Below, in pieces: positions 25,801-36,479 of a stretch of 64,000 nt of DNA (its first letter is position 1; each line of letters opens with the position of its first letter). This stretch comes from Rhabditoides inermis. Its lineage: Eukaryota; Nematoda; Chromadorea; Rhabditida; Rhabditidae. The position numbers were made by a program, and so were the translations under genes. Location: contig CAWZYM010000327.1 in the NCBI GenBank assembly GCA_963966185.1, positions 534,501 through 598,500 of the forward strand, read 5' to 3'. Below the pieces are notes generated by a model. The model saw only the letters and a list, made by a program, of their open reading frames with translations, had not been told where the DNA came from and did no database searches.

Positions 25801-26912
25801 CCATACCCTATGTTTCGTTCCATTCCCATTCATTTCGGTTTCTTGACCAGAAGTCTTGTCCGGTGCACTGTTTTGTTCCTTCCTATCGGTTTCCATAGCA
25901 GAAGTCGTGTCCAGCGCACTGTGTTGTTACCTGGTTATGTTCAACCCAATCTTCTATGTTTTGTTTCTTCCGTATTTCTTTCTCCACCAGCAGTCGTGCC
26001 CCGCGCACTGTCTTCCACTGTGCTCTCCTACCTGTGTCTCCTATCTCTCGGCAGCCCTGTACCTGCAGGTCCCATCACTCACCCCGTACCCCCTGCCAAC
26101 CCATTCACTGCAACCCCCGTTTGTCCAATCACAAATCGACGGCGCATGGACCACATTCCCTTGCCACCCGCGCTTAATCCTCCATCACTCACTCGAACTA
26201 TAGTGGGTCCCCCGTCCCCCGTTTATATAAAAGCGACGCCGTATGGTGGACAGTAGTGCTCGCGCTTGGTCTATGTGTTGCCACTCACCCCCTTTTGCTC
26301 CTCTCGCATTTCCCGACTCCTTGCTTGCTAGATGCCTTCCGGAAGGTAGTGCTTGCTCCGCAGTCTAGTGGTCGACCTCTCTGTTCAGCCCCCTCCCACT
26401 ACCACCACTCCCTCGTGTGCCCCAGCCTGTATGCCGACCTGCCAGCCCAGCTGCGTCCAGCAACAGACACTGCAGGTATGTTAGCATACATCAGTGGAGA
26501 TACCCATGATGGTGCGTGATGAAGAACCGCGAAAGAGCCGGAGTCTTTGGAAGCCACGACATTTTTATTTTTGGTTTGGGGAAACATTACACAGAGAAAA
26601 GCAGAAAAGACATGGTATTGAAACACGATTAATCGCGATTGTTTTTGTGTTTAGGATGAAACGTATAGGTTAGCGTAATGCGACGAGGTGTGAAACTTAT
26701 CGATTGTGTTCAGGTGATAATCAAGACAGTGACTGGCGCCCCCGCCGCCCCCGCAGACTTTGCCACACTCGCACCCAGCAGCGGATGCGCCACCGCATGC
26801 GGTCAGACAGAGTCCCCCTCTCTCTCCCTCTCTCCCTCTCTCTCTCTCCCTCTCTCTCTCCCTCTCCCTCTCTCCCTTTCTCTCTCTCTCTCTCTCTCTC
26901 CCTCTCTCCCTC

Positions 26913-26974
<62 letters not shown>

Positions 26975-27435
26975 TCCCTCTCTCTCTCCCTCTCTCTCTC
27001 TCCCTCTCTCTCTCTCTTAGTTCCCTCTCTTCCAGGTTCTGGCTGTCGTCAGTCGTGCGTCCTTCGCGCCGACAAGCCGCCCGGTGGTTGCGATGCGAGC
27101 TGTGATAACACGTGCGCCGACGTATGCAGGATCACACCACAGGGTGCGTCATGTCACTGATGATTGAGATGTTCGACTTCGTCTGAGAACAGCATTACAT
27201 CATGGTACAATGCTGGCCTAAATTGGCACATTGAAACGTATCGAGTGTCGAATCCTATACATTGGCCATCCGGTCTGTTTGCAGCGGCGGCCGCCGCGCG
27301 CTGTGAGACGGAGTGCTCCTCGGTGTGCGACCTGGCCTGTTCGGCACAGCAGAAGAGCCCCGGATGTCAGGCAGCCTGCCGACCAGAGTGCGCCAGGGCG
27401 TGCACACAGGTGGGAGAACCATATATCCATCTCTA

Positions 27436-27528
<93 letters not shown>

Positions 27529-28419
27529 CTCTCTTTGTACATATATACTTCGTGCATTACCGTCTCCGTCTTCGTCTGTTCTTTGTATGTTTGTATGAGT
27601 TGATTAAGTTGTTGGGGAAGAGTAGTTCATTCGTCACAAACTGATATTAAGACTTTCGGCTAGTTCGCATTGATATCATAGAGATGAAACGTGTGCTCAC
27701 TTTCCTTTCTTTCAGCCGTCGGTTCAACAGAGCAGTGCGCAACTGATGGCCACTCTCAATCCTGCCTACATGTACAAGTAAGCATTCTCTCTCTCCCCCT
27801 CTCTCTCTCTCTCTCTCCCTCTCTCTTCCTCTCTCTCCCTCTCTCCCCTCCTCCTTTTCACCCTCGCTCTCTAGGCCCCCCTCCGCCTCCTCCTCTACCC
27901 CCTCTCCCACCTGTGTCCCTGCGTGTATGCCGGCCTGTCTGCCCACCTGTACTTCCACCCACTCCACCACCCCTGGAGCACTCAAGATAAACATCAACTA
28001 TCAGCAGGTGGGGACCACGGATTACCGCTTGTAGTAGTAGAAATAGAAAAGAAAGGATTCGACTTTCAGCAGGTAGGTATCAGGGGTCACTGCTTGTAGT
28101 ATTAGAAATGGATTGTAGAAGAGTCGGTAGGATTCAGCTATCAGCAGATAGGGATAACGGGTGATACAACAGACGCCCAGGCGCGTAGAGATCGATAGAA
28201 TAGTAGAAACAGAAAAGAGAGGTCGGAATGGGGAACGTTAAAAAACTCTTTTTCCAGACCGCCGCCCCCTTGCAGTCGTCGGTCTCGTCTCTGTCCCCGG
28301 ATGAATGTGCCAAGTACTGTCACACCTCGTGCGACAGCCAGTGCAACGAGCAGAAGATGCCCGCCCAGCAATGCATGCCTACCTGCCAGCAACAGTGCCA
28401 CACACAACTCTGTCCCTGA
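20916..28419 (+). CDS. Secreted C_tripleX (CxxxCxxxC) cysteine-rich repeat protein, full-length copy
   Basis: About 21 exons. Exon 1 (20,916-20,984) encodes a clear signal peptide (MRMRLVLCLLLACLALTSAQ) and starts right after TTTACAG, a possible trans-splice acceptor. Following exons: 21,986-22,048; 22,322-22,390; 22,606-22,650; 22,856-22,946; 23,154-23,245; 23,541-23,607; 23,861-23,967; 24,301-24,370; 24,759-24,893; 25,160-25,239; 25,372-25,431; 25,648-25,746; 25,991-26,068; 26,389-26,475; 26,714-26,801; 27,036-27,143; 27,285-27,409; 27,716-27,777; 27,875-28,007; 28,258-28,419. Phases join correctly throughout. The product is extracellular and built of modules with cysteines every fourth residue (CMPACQPSC, CPAHCLPLCSPTC, CDASCDNTCADVC), separated by Thr/Ser/Pro- and Gln-rich linkers. 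This matches the Pfam C_tripleX repeat family, whose function is unknown. By inference it is an extracellular matrix or cuticle/mucus component held by disulphides. There is no membrane segment after the signal peptide. Confidence 0.85.
23684..23757 (+). tRNA. tRNA-Ile (anticodon AAT)
   Basis: The acceptor stem is GCCGCCA with TGGCGGC and discriminator A. The D-arm is TAGCTCAGTCGGTTAGAGC, the anticodon loop CTAATAA sits on TGGGT/GCCCA, and the T-arm is GCAGGTTCGACCCCTGC. Its 74 nt fit the standard cloverleaf. It is located on the sense strand in an intron of the C_tripleX gene. Confidence 0.95.
24600..24735. repeat. Dispersed repeat, copy 2 (first copy at 640-755)
   Basis: Shares GAGTCAGCT, CGGCAATA, CAAAACAAGAGAGGCAG and CGGTTATGGCACCGTA with the intronic segment at 640-755. 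It ends about 20 bp before the boundary of the inverted gene duplication, so it may mark the breakpoint. Confidence 0.7.
26815..27017. repeat. Long (CT)n / CCCT polypyrimidine tract
   Basis: About 200 bp of CT and CCCT units between two C_tripleX exons. It is the counterpart of 15,241-15,594 in the inverted copy. Confidence 0.95.
27436..27526. repeat. Pure (CT)n microsatellite
   Basis: Roughly 45 uninterrupted TC dinucleotides in the intron after the 27,285-27,409 exon. The left copy has a shorter, interrupted purine run at the matching place (12,600-12,648). Confidence 0.95.
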
Positions 28420-28812
28420 GCTGGTTCCACTGGTGCGCCGACCGATTCCCGGACTGGTTCCCGACTGGTTCCCGGAACCAATTTAGTATGTTCGATCCCA
28501 TTTGTCGAGTCTTTCCACACACGCACACACCGATGTCTTTCAGCCAGTGTTTAGCAGCTCAATTCGTTCTAACTTATCATAACCTCGCAAGCTTTACGCC
28601 CCGCCCCCCCCCCCCAATATATCATCGTCCTGCAATCATTGTGAGGTTTTCTATCTGTATATAAAGGTTATATATTATGATTTTGTTATTATAGATATAG
28701 AAAACAAGTTCTGCATCGTAGAACGTTAACGAACCCCTGCATGTGGCACAGATAGAACAAGCATTGCACGACTCTGTTGTAACAGACCTATTGTAGCCGT
28801 GCACCGACTGAT

Positions 28813-28818
28813 AATAAA
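28813..28818 (+). promoter_or_regulatory. Poly(A) signal of the C_tripleX gene
   Basis: AATAAA about 395 nt after the stop codon, conserved in the inverted copy. Confidence 0.75.
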
Positions 28819-28857
28819 GTTGATCCATACACTATGTTCATCTTTCACTGTTCAGTT

Positions 28858-29698
28858 TTCACCGCATGTTTTTTTATGTAGTTACAAATCAAAACTAACT
28901 CTTTTCTGTTCGTTGATGGAGAAGATAAAGAACGTAACGTCATGACAGCTCTAAACCACTAATACATTATTCATGAATGGAGAGACAGTGCAAACGGAGA
29001 GACGCAGCAGGTTTTCTGTGGAGGGCGTCGGTAGAATGGGTGGATCAAACGACTTATTCAAATGCTTCAAACACAGTCATCGCATGATCAGATAAGAATT
29101 TTCGTAAACCTGATAAGAGTTTTCAAACAACGAACGACTTTGCATAGCTGATAACGGAACAACCTACAACCACTTTGAATCGGGAAGTGATATATCTTTC
29201 TCCCCTTCACAACATACAGCTGTCCAGGAAGTCATAAAAGCCACTTCGGAATTAATTGTTCTAAGAGTTCTAACATGTTAGTCTAACATGTTAGCAGCAT
29301 GTAGAACGACATTCCTCCCAGTCTCCCCACATCTCGTTCTTATCTAATAAGTGGTTTTGTAAAAGCGAGTGTGATTATGTCTTTGAATGAAATGGCCAAA
29401 AGAGAGGTCTCTATTTCAAAAATGGGTCTAGAGAAAGCCCGACCTTGATCAGATAAGAAATTTCCAAACAACGAACGCATTTCCGTCGAACAGCTGATGA
29501 GCGTGCCTAATTCTGAACTCACAAAGAAATCGGACGGAGTGGTGCTGTACACACCCCCGCATAGATTACAGAAACAGGCGGTTCAGGGAAGAATACGCGC
29601 CACGTCGAGAATATTCCGGCCAGGTTATCGCATTCTTTTATCACCGCGCCTCGAAAGTGATGAATAGATAATCATTGTTGGAAGTGAAGCGCGCGGTG
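28858..29698. other. Intergenic spacer with small repeats
   Basis: No gene seen. It contains an inverted copy (29,080-29,165) of the 18,240-18,335 repeat and a further partial copy near 29,445-29,510 (GATCAGATAAGAA, CAAACAACGAACG). A short palindrome, TAACATGTTAGTCTAACATG, lies at about 29,270-29,292. Confidence 0.6.
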
Positions 29699-30782
29699 AT
29701 GCTGTACGTTCTCCTCCTTCTCGCTTGTGCCACTCTGCCCACCACAGTAGCACAAAAGAACTTCGTCGATCCATCGAACGGGTTGGAAAGGCAGCAGGCA
29801 GGTGAGTAATGCATTGTGGAAACCATGTTTATGAGTATATATCACATATTGCAACTGTACGTGTGTTTTTTGTTCAATCAATCAACCGCAGAAACTACTA
29901 CAGCACATTTCACCTGTTGTTAGGTGTACATACTGTACGAAATATTTGCTACCATCATAGCTGCAGTCCCGGATAGTTGCACAGTCGGGTGCGCGCAGAC
30001 CGCTACGCGAATTACCAGAAAAAGCTAGAGCGCGATAGTTTCTCGCCGCTCGCTTTCTGTGGATGCGCGCTGTGCAACTATCCGGGACGTATCCGTGTTC
30101 GCACAGCAATCATTCAGACACTACTGACGCGCCATGTGTCGATCTGGAAAAGGACTGCCAACAGAAAAAGGACCTGTGCAACGATCCGGTACGCATCTCT
30201 CTCTCCCTCCCTCCCTTCCTCTCTCTCTCTCTCCCCTCTCTCTCTCCCCCTCTCCCCTTCCCTCGTCCTCTCTCTCCCACTCACTCTCCATCCCTCCCTC
30301 TCTCTCATCTCCAACTGCTCCCTTAGGTCGAATCGTTCAACATGACCCTTTTCTGCCCTTTGACGTGCGACATATGCGACCCCGGAGTGACAACCACCCT
30401 CAGTGAGTTCAATGTAGCATCCCTTAAACAACTTTTTTCCTCGAAAATGATATGTACACGACGCAAAGAACAAGTGAAAATCGAGACTACTTTTCGCCCT
30501 TTTCCAGTGCTCTTTCGCCCATTTCCAACAACAGCAAAGCAATCATGTATTGTAAGTAAGATTTCGGTCTGAAGGCGGCCATGCTAGTCCAGCCGTTCAG
30601 CTTCCCTGTCTCCAGCTACCGCTGCGACTGCAACCAGTGAGACGGAGCCCACTGCACACACAGCCACCACCGCCTCCTCCTGTTTCAACCAGGCCGGCGA
30701 CGCGTACTGCAAGGAGAAACAGTACCTCTGCGACAACACTGTGGGTTCCCGTATAGTGTGTTAACGTTTGTGCGCCGCCCAC

Positions 30783-30820
<38 letters not shown>

Positions 30821-31294
30821 CTACGGTCATATATAAGTGAAGAGAGTACTATGAATGAGAGAGTCAGGTCCGCACCGTGTGCCCGCTATCCGTGTGTTTG
30901 ATATGTCCCACCGAAATAGTTGTTCAGACGTGGTACAATAAGATGACGGCGGCGTGTGCGAAGACGTGCGAACGATGCGGGCCACGGACGACTCTCCTGC
31001 CGCCGGATCAGTGCAACGACATCAATGCAAAGTAGGTGACGTGTGTGAAAGTGGTCAGAAACGACTAGGTGATCAAATCAGTTTTCGATAAACACCCGAA
31101 TGCGCGCATTTCAAATAGTGCGCGAAAACAATGCGCGCCAAATTTGAAATGAGTGCTGTACTGGCGGAGCTTGAAATGTCTCGGACTGTACGTGATGTTT
31201 CAGCTGTGCTGCGTGGGTGCGCAACGGATTCTGCTCCACTTATTCGCAAGCTAAAGTGCTGGCCAACTGTGCCAAGAGCTGCCACTTGTGTTGA
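29699..31294 (+). CDS. Secreted protein with three ShKT domains
   Basis: Exons: 29,699-29,801; 30,118-30,188; 30,327-30,402; 30,616-30,740; 30,928-31,031; 31,204-31,294. Phases join. The N-terminus MLYVLLLLACATLPTTVAQ is a signal peptide. Three six-cysteine ShKT modules follow: CVDLEKDC...CPLTCDIC, CFNQAGDAYC...CAKTCERC, and CNDINANC...CAKSCHLC, the last ending at the stop codon as is usual for this domain. Modules 1 and 2 are joined by a Thr/Ala-rich linker (TATTASS). ShKT domains are abundant in nematode secreted and cuticle-associated proteins; in metalloproteases they are accessory, but no catalytic domain is present here. The acceptor of exon 5 is ambiguous: an AG at 30,877-30,878 would add an in-frame CPLSVCLIC-containing half-module. 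Intron 1 holds a small inverted-repeat element. Confidence 0.85.
29966..30088. mobile_element. 123-bp MITE-like element in the ShKT gene intron
   Basis: The ends are perfect 19-bp inverted repeats (GTCCCGGATAGTTGCACAG at 29,966 and its reverse complement ending 30,088), extended inward by GTGCGCGCAG-like similarity. No coding capacity. It fills most of intron 1. Confidence 0.8.
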
Positions 31295-31567
31295 ATAGGC
31301 ACTTAACATTTCCATTAAAAAAAACTGTCCATGTGTATGTGTATAAATGTTATGGTTTTTGGTTTGCAGATATAACTATGTTTTTTATCTGGACGAGAAA
31401 GGAAAGCTTGTTACCGGAATAGAGATTAGAGACGACAACCTCTTAAAAAATGGTTCACACCTTTTTTAAGTAGTTCATCTTGCTCTTTCATATCATTTTC
31501 ATTGATGTTTTACGGAAATCGTGAATAAAATATATTAGAATCAAAGGTGCGATTACTGGATAAATAG
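31295..31567. other. ShKT gene 3' flank
   Basis: A/T-rich and ordinary. GAATAAAATA near 31,521 is a possible poly(A) signal. No further gene seen. Confidence 0.5.
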
Positions 31568-34366
31568 GGATGTAGAACGTTCCCTCCACAATTTTTAGTT
31601 TGAGTGCAAAGGACGATTATCTTTTAAAAGGACTTCCGTAAGAGAAGAGTTTGTGTTACTCAACGTAATGCAACAAAAGCTCATGCATTTTATCAATCGA
31701 AATAGTAAACAAACCTGCTCTTTCTGCAATAATAACTAATGCGAGCAAATGTTGTATGTCGGGAAATTGATTTCTGTATCCGGTTGAACTATTGGAGCAG
31801 GTTTGTGTACTATTTCGATTGATAAAATGCATGAGCTTTTGTTGCATTACGTTGAGTAACACAAACTCTTCTCTTACGGAAGTCCTTTTAAAAGATAATG
31901 AATGTACTTTTATTGGATTTCATATAAATCTATCTACATTAACATGAACCACAAAACATTTTTTAAAGAAATCCAACAGTTCACCCACCTTGTTGAGTCC
32001 AAAATTGTATAAAATTTGCAAAAAAGAGTTTAGGTAATGCTGATGGGAAAATTTACAATTCCAATGTCATTTCTATGTAAAATCATATATTACAAAAGGT
32101 TTGCCACCAGCCGGAACCGAACTCGAGCTATGTGTCTCAACGGGCGCAATCGCTAACCACAACACTACTGTGCGCACGGCAGAGCCCGCGATCTAAACGA
32201 TATCAGTGCAATCCACAGGCAGTGCGGATTGTGCACTTCCAGTCTACTGGGGGCAGCCGGTGCGCGCCACCCCCCCCCCCTAGAAAACGATCCGTACACG
32301 GGGGATTGCCTGCCCCTCAGGGGGCGCGCGCGCGTATCTCGCTTCCTACAACAGCTAGCGTTACCAAAATCGAAACTTTACCATTTTCTAACATCCTGAT
32401 AACATCTATCAGCATCACATTGTTCTCGCAAAGATTCTAAGGGACCTTTCGTTCAGCCGCCTTTTGCCGATTCTAGCGCGCGACTAGGGTTAACACAAAC
32501 CAACCAGCGCTGCCGCGCTGGTTGTAATTCCTCCACCACCATGAACGATTCCTCCACCTACCATGAACGAACCCTCCACTTTGATAGGACGTTCCCTCCA
32601 CTTTAAATTTAGGCGTTTCACTTCTAATGTGTGACGTTTGAACGTTCTAATACATTATTTAACCATAAATAATGCTCGTGATAGTGCCTAGAAACTTTGA
32701 AAATGTTTGCTCATAGTCATAGTTATCACTCATCTATTTCCTTCCACAAAGAGCCATGCACGAGCCAACCTGAAGACATACATTCTACCACAATGGAACA
32801 CATCATTCAGCATGACTATTTATTAAGGTCAGCACTACGTACAAACAATGTAATAATATGCTAGTTTGTAAAGAAACCGATCTCGCTTTGCAAGCAGCGG
32901 TTCGGGTTTTTTCAACATGTTAGCCAAATCCCAAATCCCGCTGCCGCATTACGATAACATTGTTCAAGTAACGCATAAACACAAGTAGAGAATTTTGTGA
33001 ATCTTTTCGCGCGTCGTACGGGCTTCGGAATAGAAACTAACATTACCGCACTTTCTTGCAGCAACTGTATTCTCCAACATAACTTTTCAGCAAATTCAAT
33101 TAACAAATGATTTCCATAAGTTACTGCATTCTCGGATAATGTTTTACGGTATTCTACGGAGCTATAGCTCTGTGGGTTAACAATATATAAATTCTACTTT
33201 ATCAACAAACCAAAAAAACAAGCCTATGGCCTATGGCTCATATCCCATATGTAGTTATCTTTCGCGGATTGCTATATGCTAACGAATCACTGCCAGACAT
33301 GAATCGCGGTTCTATACTGATATCGGATATACCATACTACGATACCCTTACAATTAGTATCGGACGAACGATTGAACCACACTTAGAAAATGACATTACT
33401 AATCTGAACAATTATGCTACTTTGAAAATATCCTGACCCTTATAGTATTCTAATCCTATAGTATTCTAAACGGAAACAAGAACGGATTGAAACGCGAACG
33501 TCTTTTGTGCATGAAGTCATCATATGATCAAAACATTACTTTGGAAATATTTACTAGTGAACAGATTGTCACTTATGGTGTAAGATTAGTTTTAACAATA
33601 AGTACTTTGATTCTCGTTTATAATAGACTCGCACTTAGCTCAGGATTTTTAGGTGAAAACATTATCGTGGGTTTTGAACATACAGTATACTGAACGAAAT
33701 GCACAGCAGATTTGTGGTGCCTTTCGTATCTCCGTTCCACTGACTCTCTCACATGACCACGTGGCGTAAAGGTAACGCTCAGCGGTTCGAATTTGGCTAC
33801 ACACGCAAAGTTTTGTCAAAATGAAAACATCGTCCAACGCGTTCTGATTTTTGTCTAAACACTCTAATGTCTCTCGTGAAAAGAGTGAAACTATACGAGG
33901 TGTGAATGTTGTTGTTTGTCTTCATTCTTCCACGACTCACACTCAGTTCTGATATCTTTCAGACAAACGGGCAGATGAATATTTAACTCATTTTCTATTA
34001 ATTATGATATCTTCATATCCGGTTACAAGTAGCGACATCGCGAGTACGTTATCGTCTCTCTGGTTGGCTCGCGCATGGGCCATGGCTCCTAATGGAAGGA
34101 GAGAGATTTGTGAGATGTGAATCACTAACTATGAGCAAACGTGGTGAAAGTTTCTAGGCATTATTAAAGTTCATTATTCATGACTAAATAATGTATTAGA
34201 ACATTCGAACGTTACACATTAGATGTGAAACGCCTAAATTTAAAGTGGAGGGAACGTCCTAGCAAAGTGGAGGGATCGTTCATGGTCGGTGGAGGAATCG
34301 TTCATGCTAGTGGAGGACCATCCAAATGTGGAGGACCTTGCAAAAGTGGAGGGAACGTCCTACATC
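31568..34366 (+). mobile_element. Left copy of a terminal-inverted-repeat element (palindrome arm), interrupted by an insertion
   Basis: It begins GGGATGTAGAACGTTCCCTCC and ends GGAGGGAACGTCCTACATCC. Positions 32,546-34,366 are the near-exact reverse complement of 34,611-36,431 (position p pairs with 68,977-p). The outer 50 bp (31,568-31,617) match the reverse complement of 36,431-36,479, and the intervening DNA is an insertion. The element's own ends carry ~250 bp imperfect inverted repeats full of GTGGAGG units. It contains four short frames of 60-68 codons but no recognisable transposase. Confidence 0.85.
31618..32530 (+). mobile_element. Foldback/SINE composite inserted into the palindrome arm (second copy 58,436-59,236)
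   Basis: The first ~290 bp are a foldback: TCTTTTAAAAGGACTTCCGT at 31,620 returns inverted near 31,880-31,899, with arms of ~100 bp around a ~65 bp loop. Downstream (about 32,097-32,230) is a minus-strand tRNA-like head with B-box GAGTTCGGTTCCGG. Positions 31,619-32,407 are homologous along their length to 58,436-59,236 in an ALG9 intron, so this is one mobile unit. The last ~120 bp before 32,530 are not in the second copy. Confidence 0.8.
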
Positions 34367-34610
34367 CATGCGCAGTTGTTCAGGGCCTTCATCATTCAGG
34401 TGATTCAGGTCGACTATTTTGCGAAACAACCAATTTCGAGAATTCAGTATCTCTTTCCAATGTTCAGCTACATTCCGGTTGTCCTCAACATGCTTTGTCC
34501 TTTTGCTAGAATCAAGTTCGATCTACCATCAAGAGAATTTGGTGAATCCCTCTTTCCAGCTATCCCTTCTACTAAGTAAACCTTTTCTGGCTTCATTGTG
34601 TCTATTTACG
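34367..34610. other. Unpaired spacer at the centre of the palindrome
   Basis: 244 bp that do not pair with themselves. The stretch is open in one plus-strand frame (part of a 96-codon frame at 34,289-34,579) but resembles nothing I recognise. It is either host DNA between two inverted insertions or the loop of a larger foldback element. Confidence 0.7.
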
Positions 34611-36479
34611 GATGTAGGACGTTCTCTCCACTTTTGCAAGGTCCTCCACATTTGCATGGTCCTCCACTAGCATGAACGATTCCTCCACCGACCATGAACG
34701 ATCCCTCCACTTTGCTAGGACGTTCCCTCCACTTTAAATTTAGGCGTTTCACATCTAATGTGTAACGTTCGAATGTTCTAATACATTATTTAGTCATAAA
34801 TAATGAACTTTAATAATGCCTAGAAACTTTCACCACGTTTGCTCATAGTTAGTGATTCACATCTCACAAATCTCTCTCCTTCCATTAGGAGCCATGGCCC
34901 ATGCGCGAGCCAACCAGAGAGATGATATCGTACTCGCGATGTCGCTACTTGTAACCGGATATGAAGATATCATAATTAATAGAAAATGAGTTAAATATTC
35001 ATCTGCCCGTTTGTCTGAAAGATATCAGAACTGAGTGTGAGTCGTGGAAGAATGAAGACAAACAACAACATTCACACCTCGTATAGTTTCACTCTTTTCA
35101 CGAGAGACATTAGAGTGTTTAGACAAAAATCAGAACGCGTTGGACGATGTTTTCATTTTGACAAAACTTTGCGTGTGTAGCCAAATTCGAACCGCTGAGC
35201 GTTACCTTTACGCCACGTGGTCATGTGAGAGAGTCAGTGGAACGGAGATACGAAAGGCACCACAAATCTGCTGTGCATTTCGTTCAGTATACTGTATGTT
35301 CAAAACCCACGATAATGTTTTCACCTAAAAATCCTGAGCTAAGTGCGAGTCTATTATAAACGAGAATCAAAGTACTTATTGTTAAAACTAATCTTACACC
35401 ATAAATGACAATCTGTTCACTAGTAAATATTTCCAAAGTAATGTTTTGATCATATGATGACTTCATGCACAAAAGACGTTCGCGTTTCAATCCGTTCTTG
35501 TTTCCGTTTAGAATACTATAGGATTAGAATACTATAAGGGTCAGGATATTTTCAAAGTAGCATAATTGTTCAGATTAGTAATGTCATTTTCTAAGTGTGG
35601 TTCAATCGTTCGTCCGATACTAATTGTAAGGGTATCGTAGTATGGTATATCCGATATCAGTATAGAACCGCGATTCATGTCTGGCAGTGATTCGTTAGCA
35701 TATAGCAATCCGCGAAAGATAACTACATATGGGATATGAGCCATAGGCCATAGGCTAGTTTTTTTGGTTTGTTGATAAAGTAGAATTTATATATTGTTAA
35801 CCCACAGAGCTATAGCTCCGTAGAATACCGTAAAACATTATCCGAGAATGCAGTCACTTATGGAAATCATTTGTTAATTGAATTTGCTGAAAAGTTATGT
35901 TGGAGAATACAGTTGCTGCAAGAAAGTGCGGTAATGTTAGTTTCTATTCCGAAGCCCGTACGACGCGCGAAAAGATTCACAAAATTCTCTACTTGTGTTG
36001 ATGCGTTACTTGAACAATGTTATCGTAATGCGGCAGCGGGATTTGGGATTTGGCTAACATGTTGAAAAAACCCGAACCGCTGCTTGCAAAGCGAGATCGG
36101 TTTCTTTACAAACTAGCATATTATTACATTGTTTGTACGTAGTGCTGACCTTAATAAATAGTCATGCTGAATGTTGTGTTCCATTGTGGTAGAATGTATG
36201 TCTTCAGGTTGGCTCGTGCATGGCTCTTTGTGGAAGGAAATAGATGAGTGATAACTATGACTATGAGCAAACATTTTCAAAGTTTCTAGGCACTATCACG
36301 AGCATTATTTATGGTTAAATAATGTATTAGAACGTTCAAACGTCACACATTAGAAGTGAAACGCCTAAATTTAAAGTGGAGGGAACGTCCTATCAAAGTG
36401 GAGGGTTCGTTCATGGTAGGTGGAGGAATCGTCCTTTGCACTCAACCAAAAAATTGTGGAGGGAACGTCCTACATCCCT
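34611..36479 (-). mobile_element. Right copy of the terminal-inverted-repeat element (palindrome arm)
   Basis: 1.87 kb, begins GGATGTAGGACGTTCTCTCC and ends GGAGGGAACGTCCTACATCC. It is almost identical to the left arm: the short frames differ by single residues (for example Tyr/Asp at one position in the 35,871-36,065 frame). Subterminal repeats such as AAAGTGGAGGGAACGTCC, GTGGAGGGATCGTTCATG and GTGGAGGAATCGTTCATG recur at both ends, as in elements with clustered transposase-binding sites. A SINE-like segment lies at 35,090-35,225. No transposase is visible, so it is probably non-autonomous. Confidence 0.85.

Larger units (their letters stand above)
24753..28857 (+). repeat. Right arm of inverted gene duplication (partner 11,222-17,950)
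   Basis: Reverse-complementary to the left arm through twelve exons, the 3' UTR and ~35 bp beyond the poly(A) signal. See the left-arm entry for boundaries. Confidence 0.9.

Noticed and set aside
34289..34579. 96-codon frame across the palindrome centre
   Set aside because: Half of it lies in the repeat array and the rest matches no family. No start context or splice signals.
35140..35328. 62-68 codon frames mirrored in both palindrome arms as possible genes
   Set aside because: Conservation follows from the near identity of the arms, not selection. One overlaps a tRNA-like SINE segment. No recognisable domain.
32546..36431. Palindrome dismissed as a sequencing/assembly artefact
   Set aside because: The arms have different outer flanks, one arm carries a private 0.9-kb insertion, and there are a few fixed differences, so I keep it as probably real pending long-read checks.
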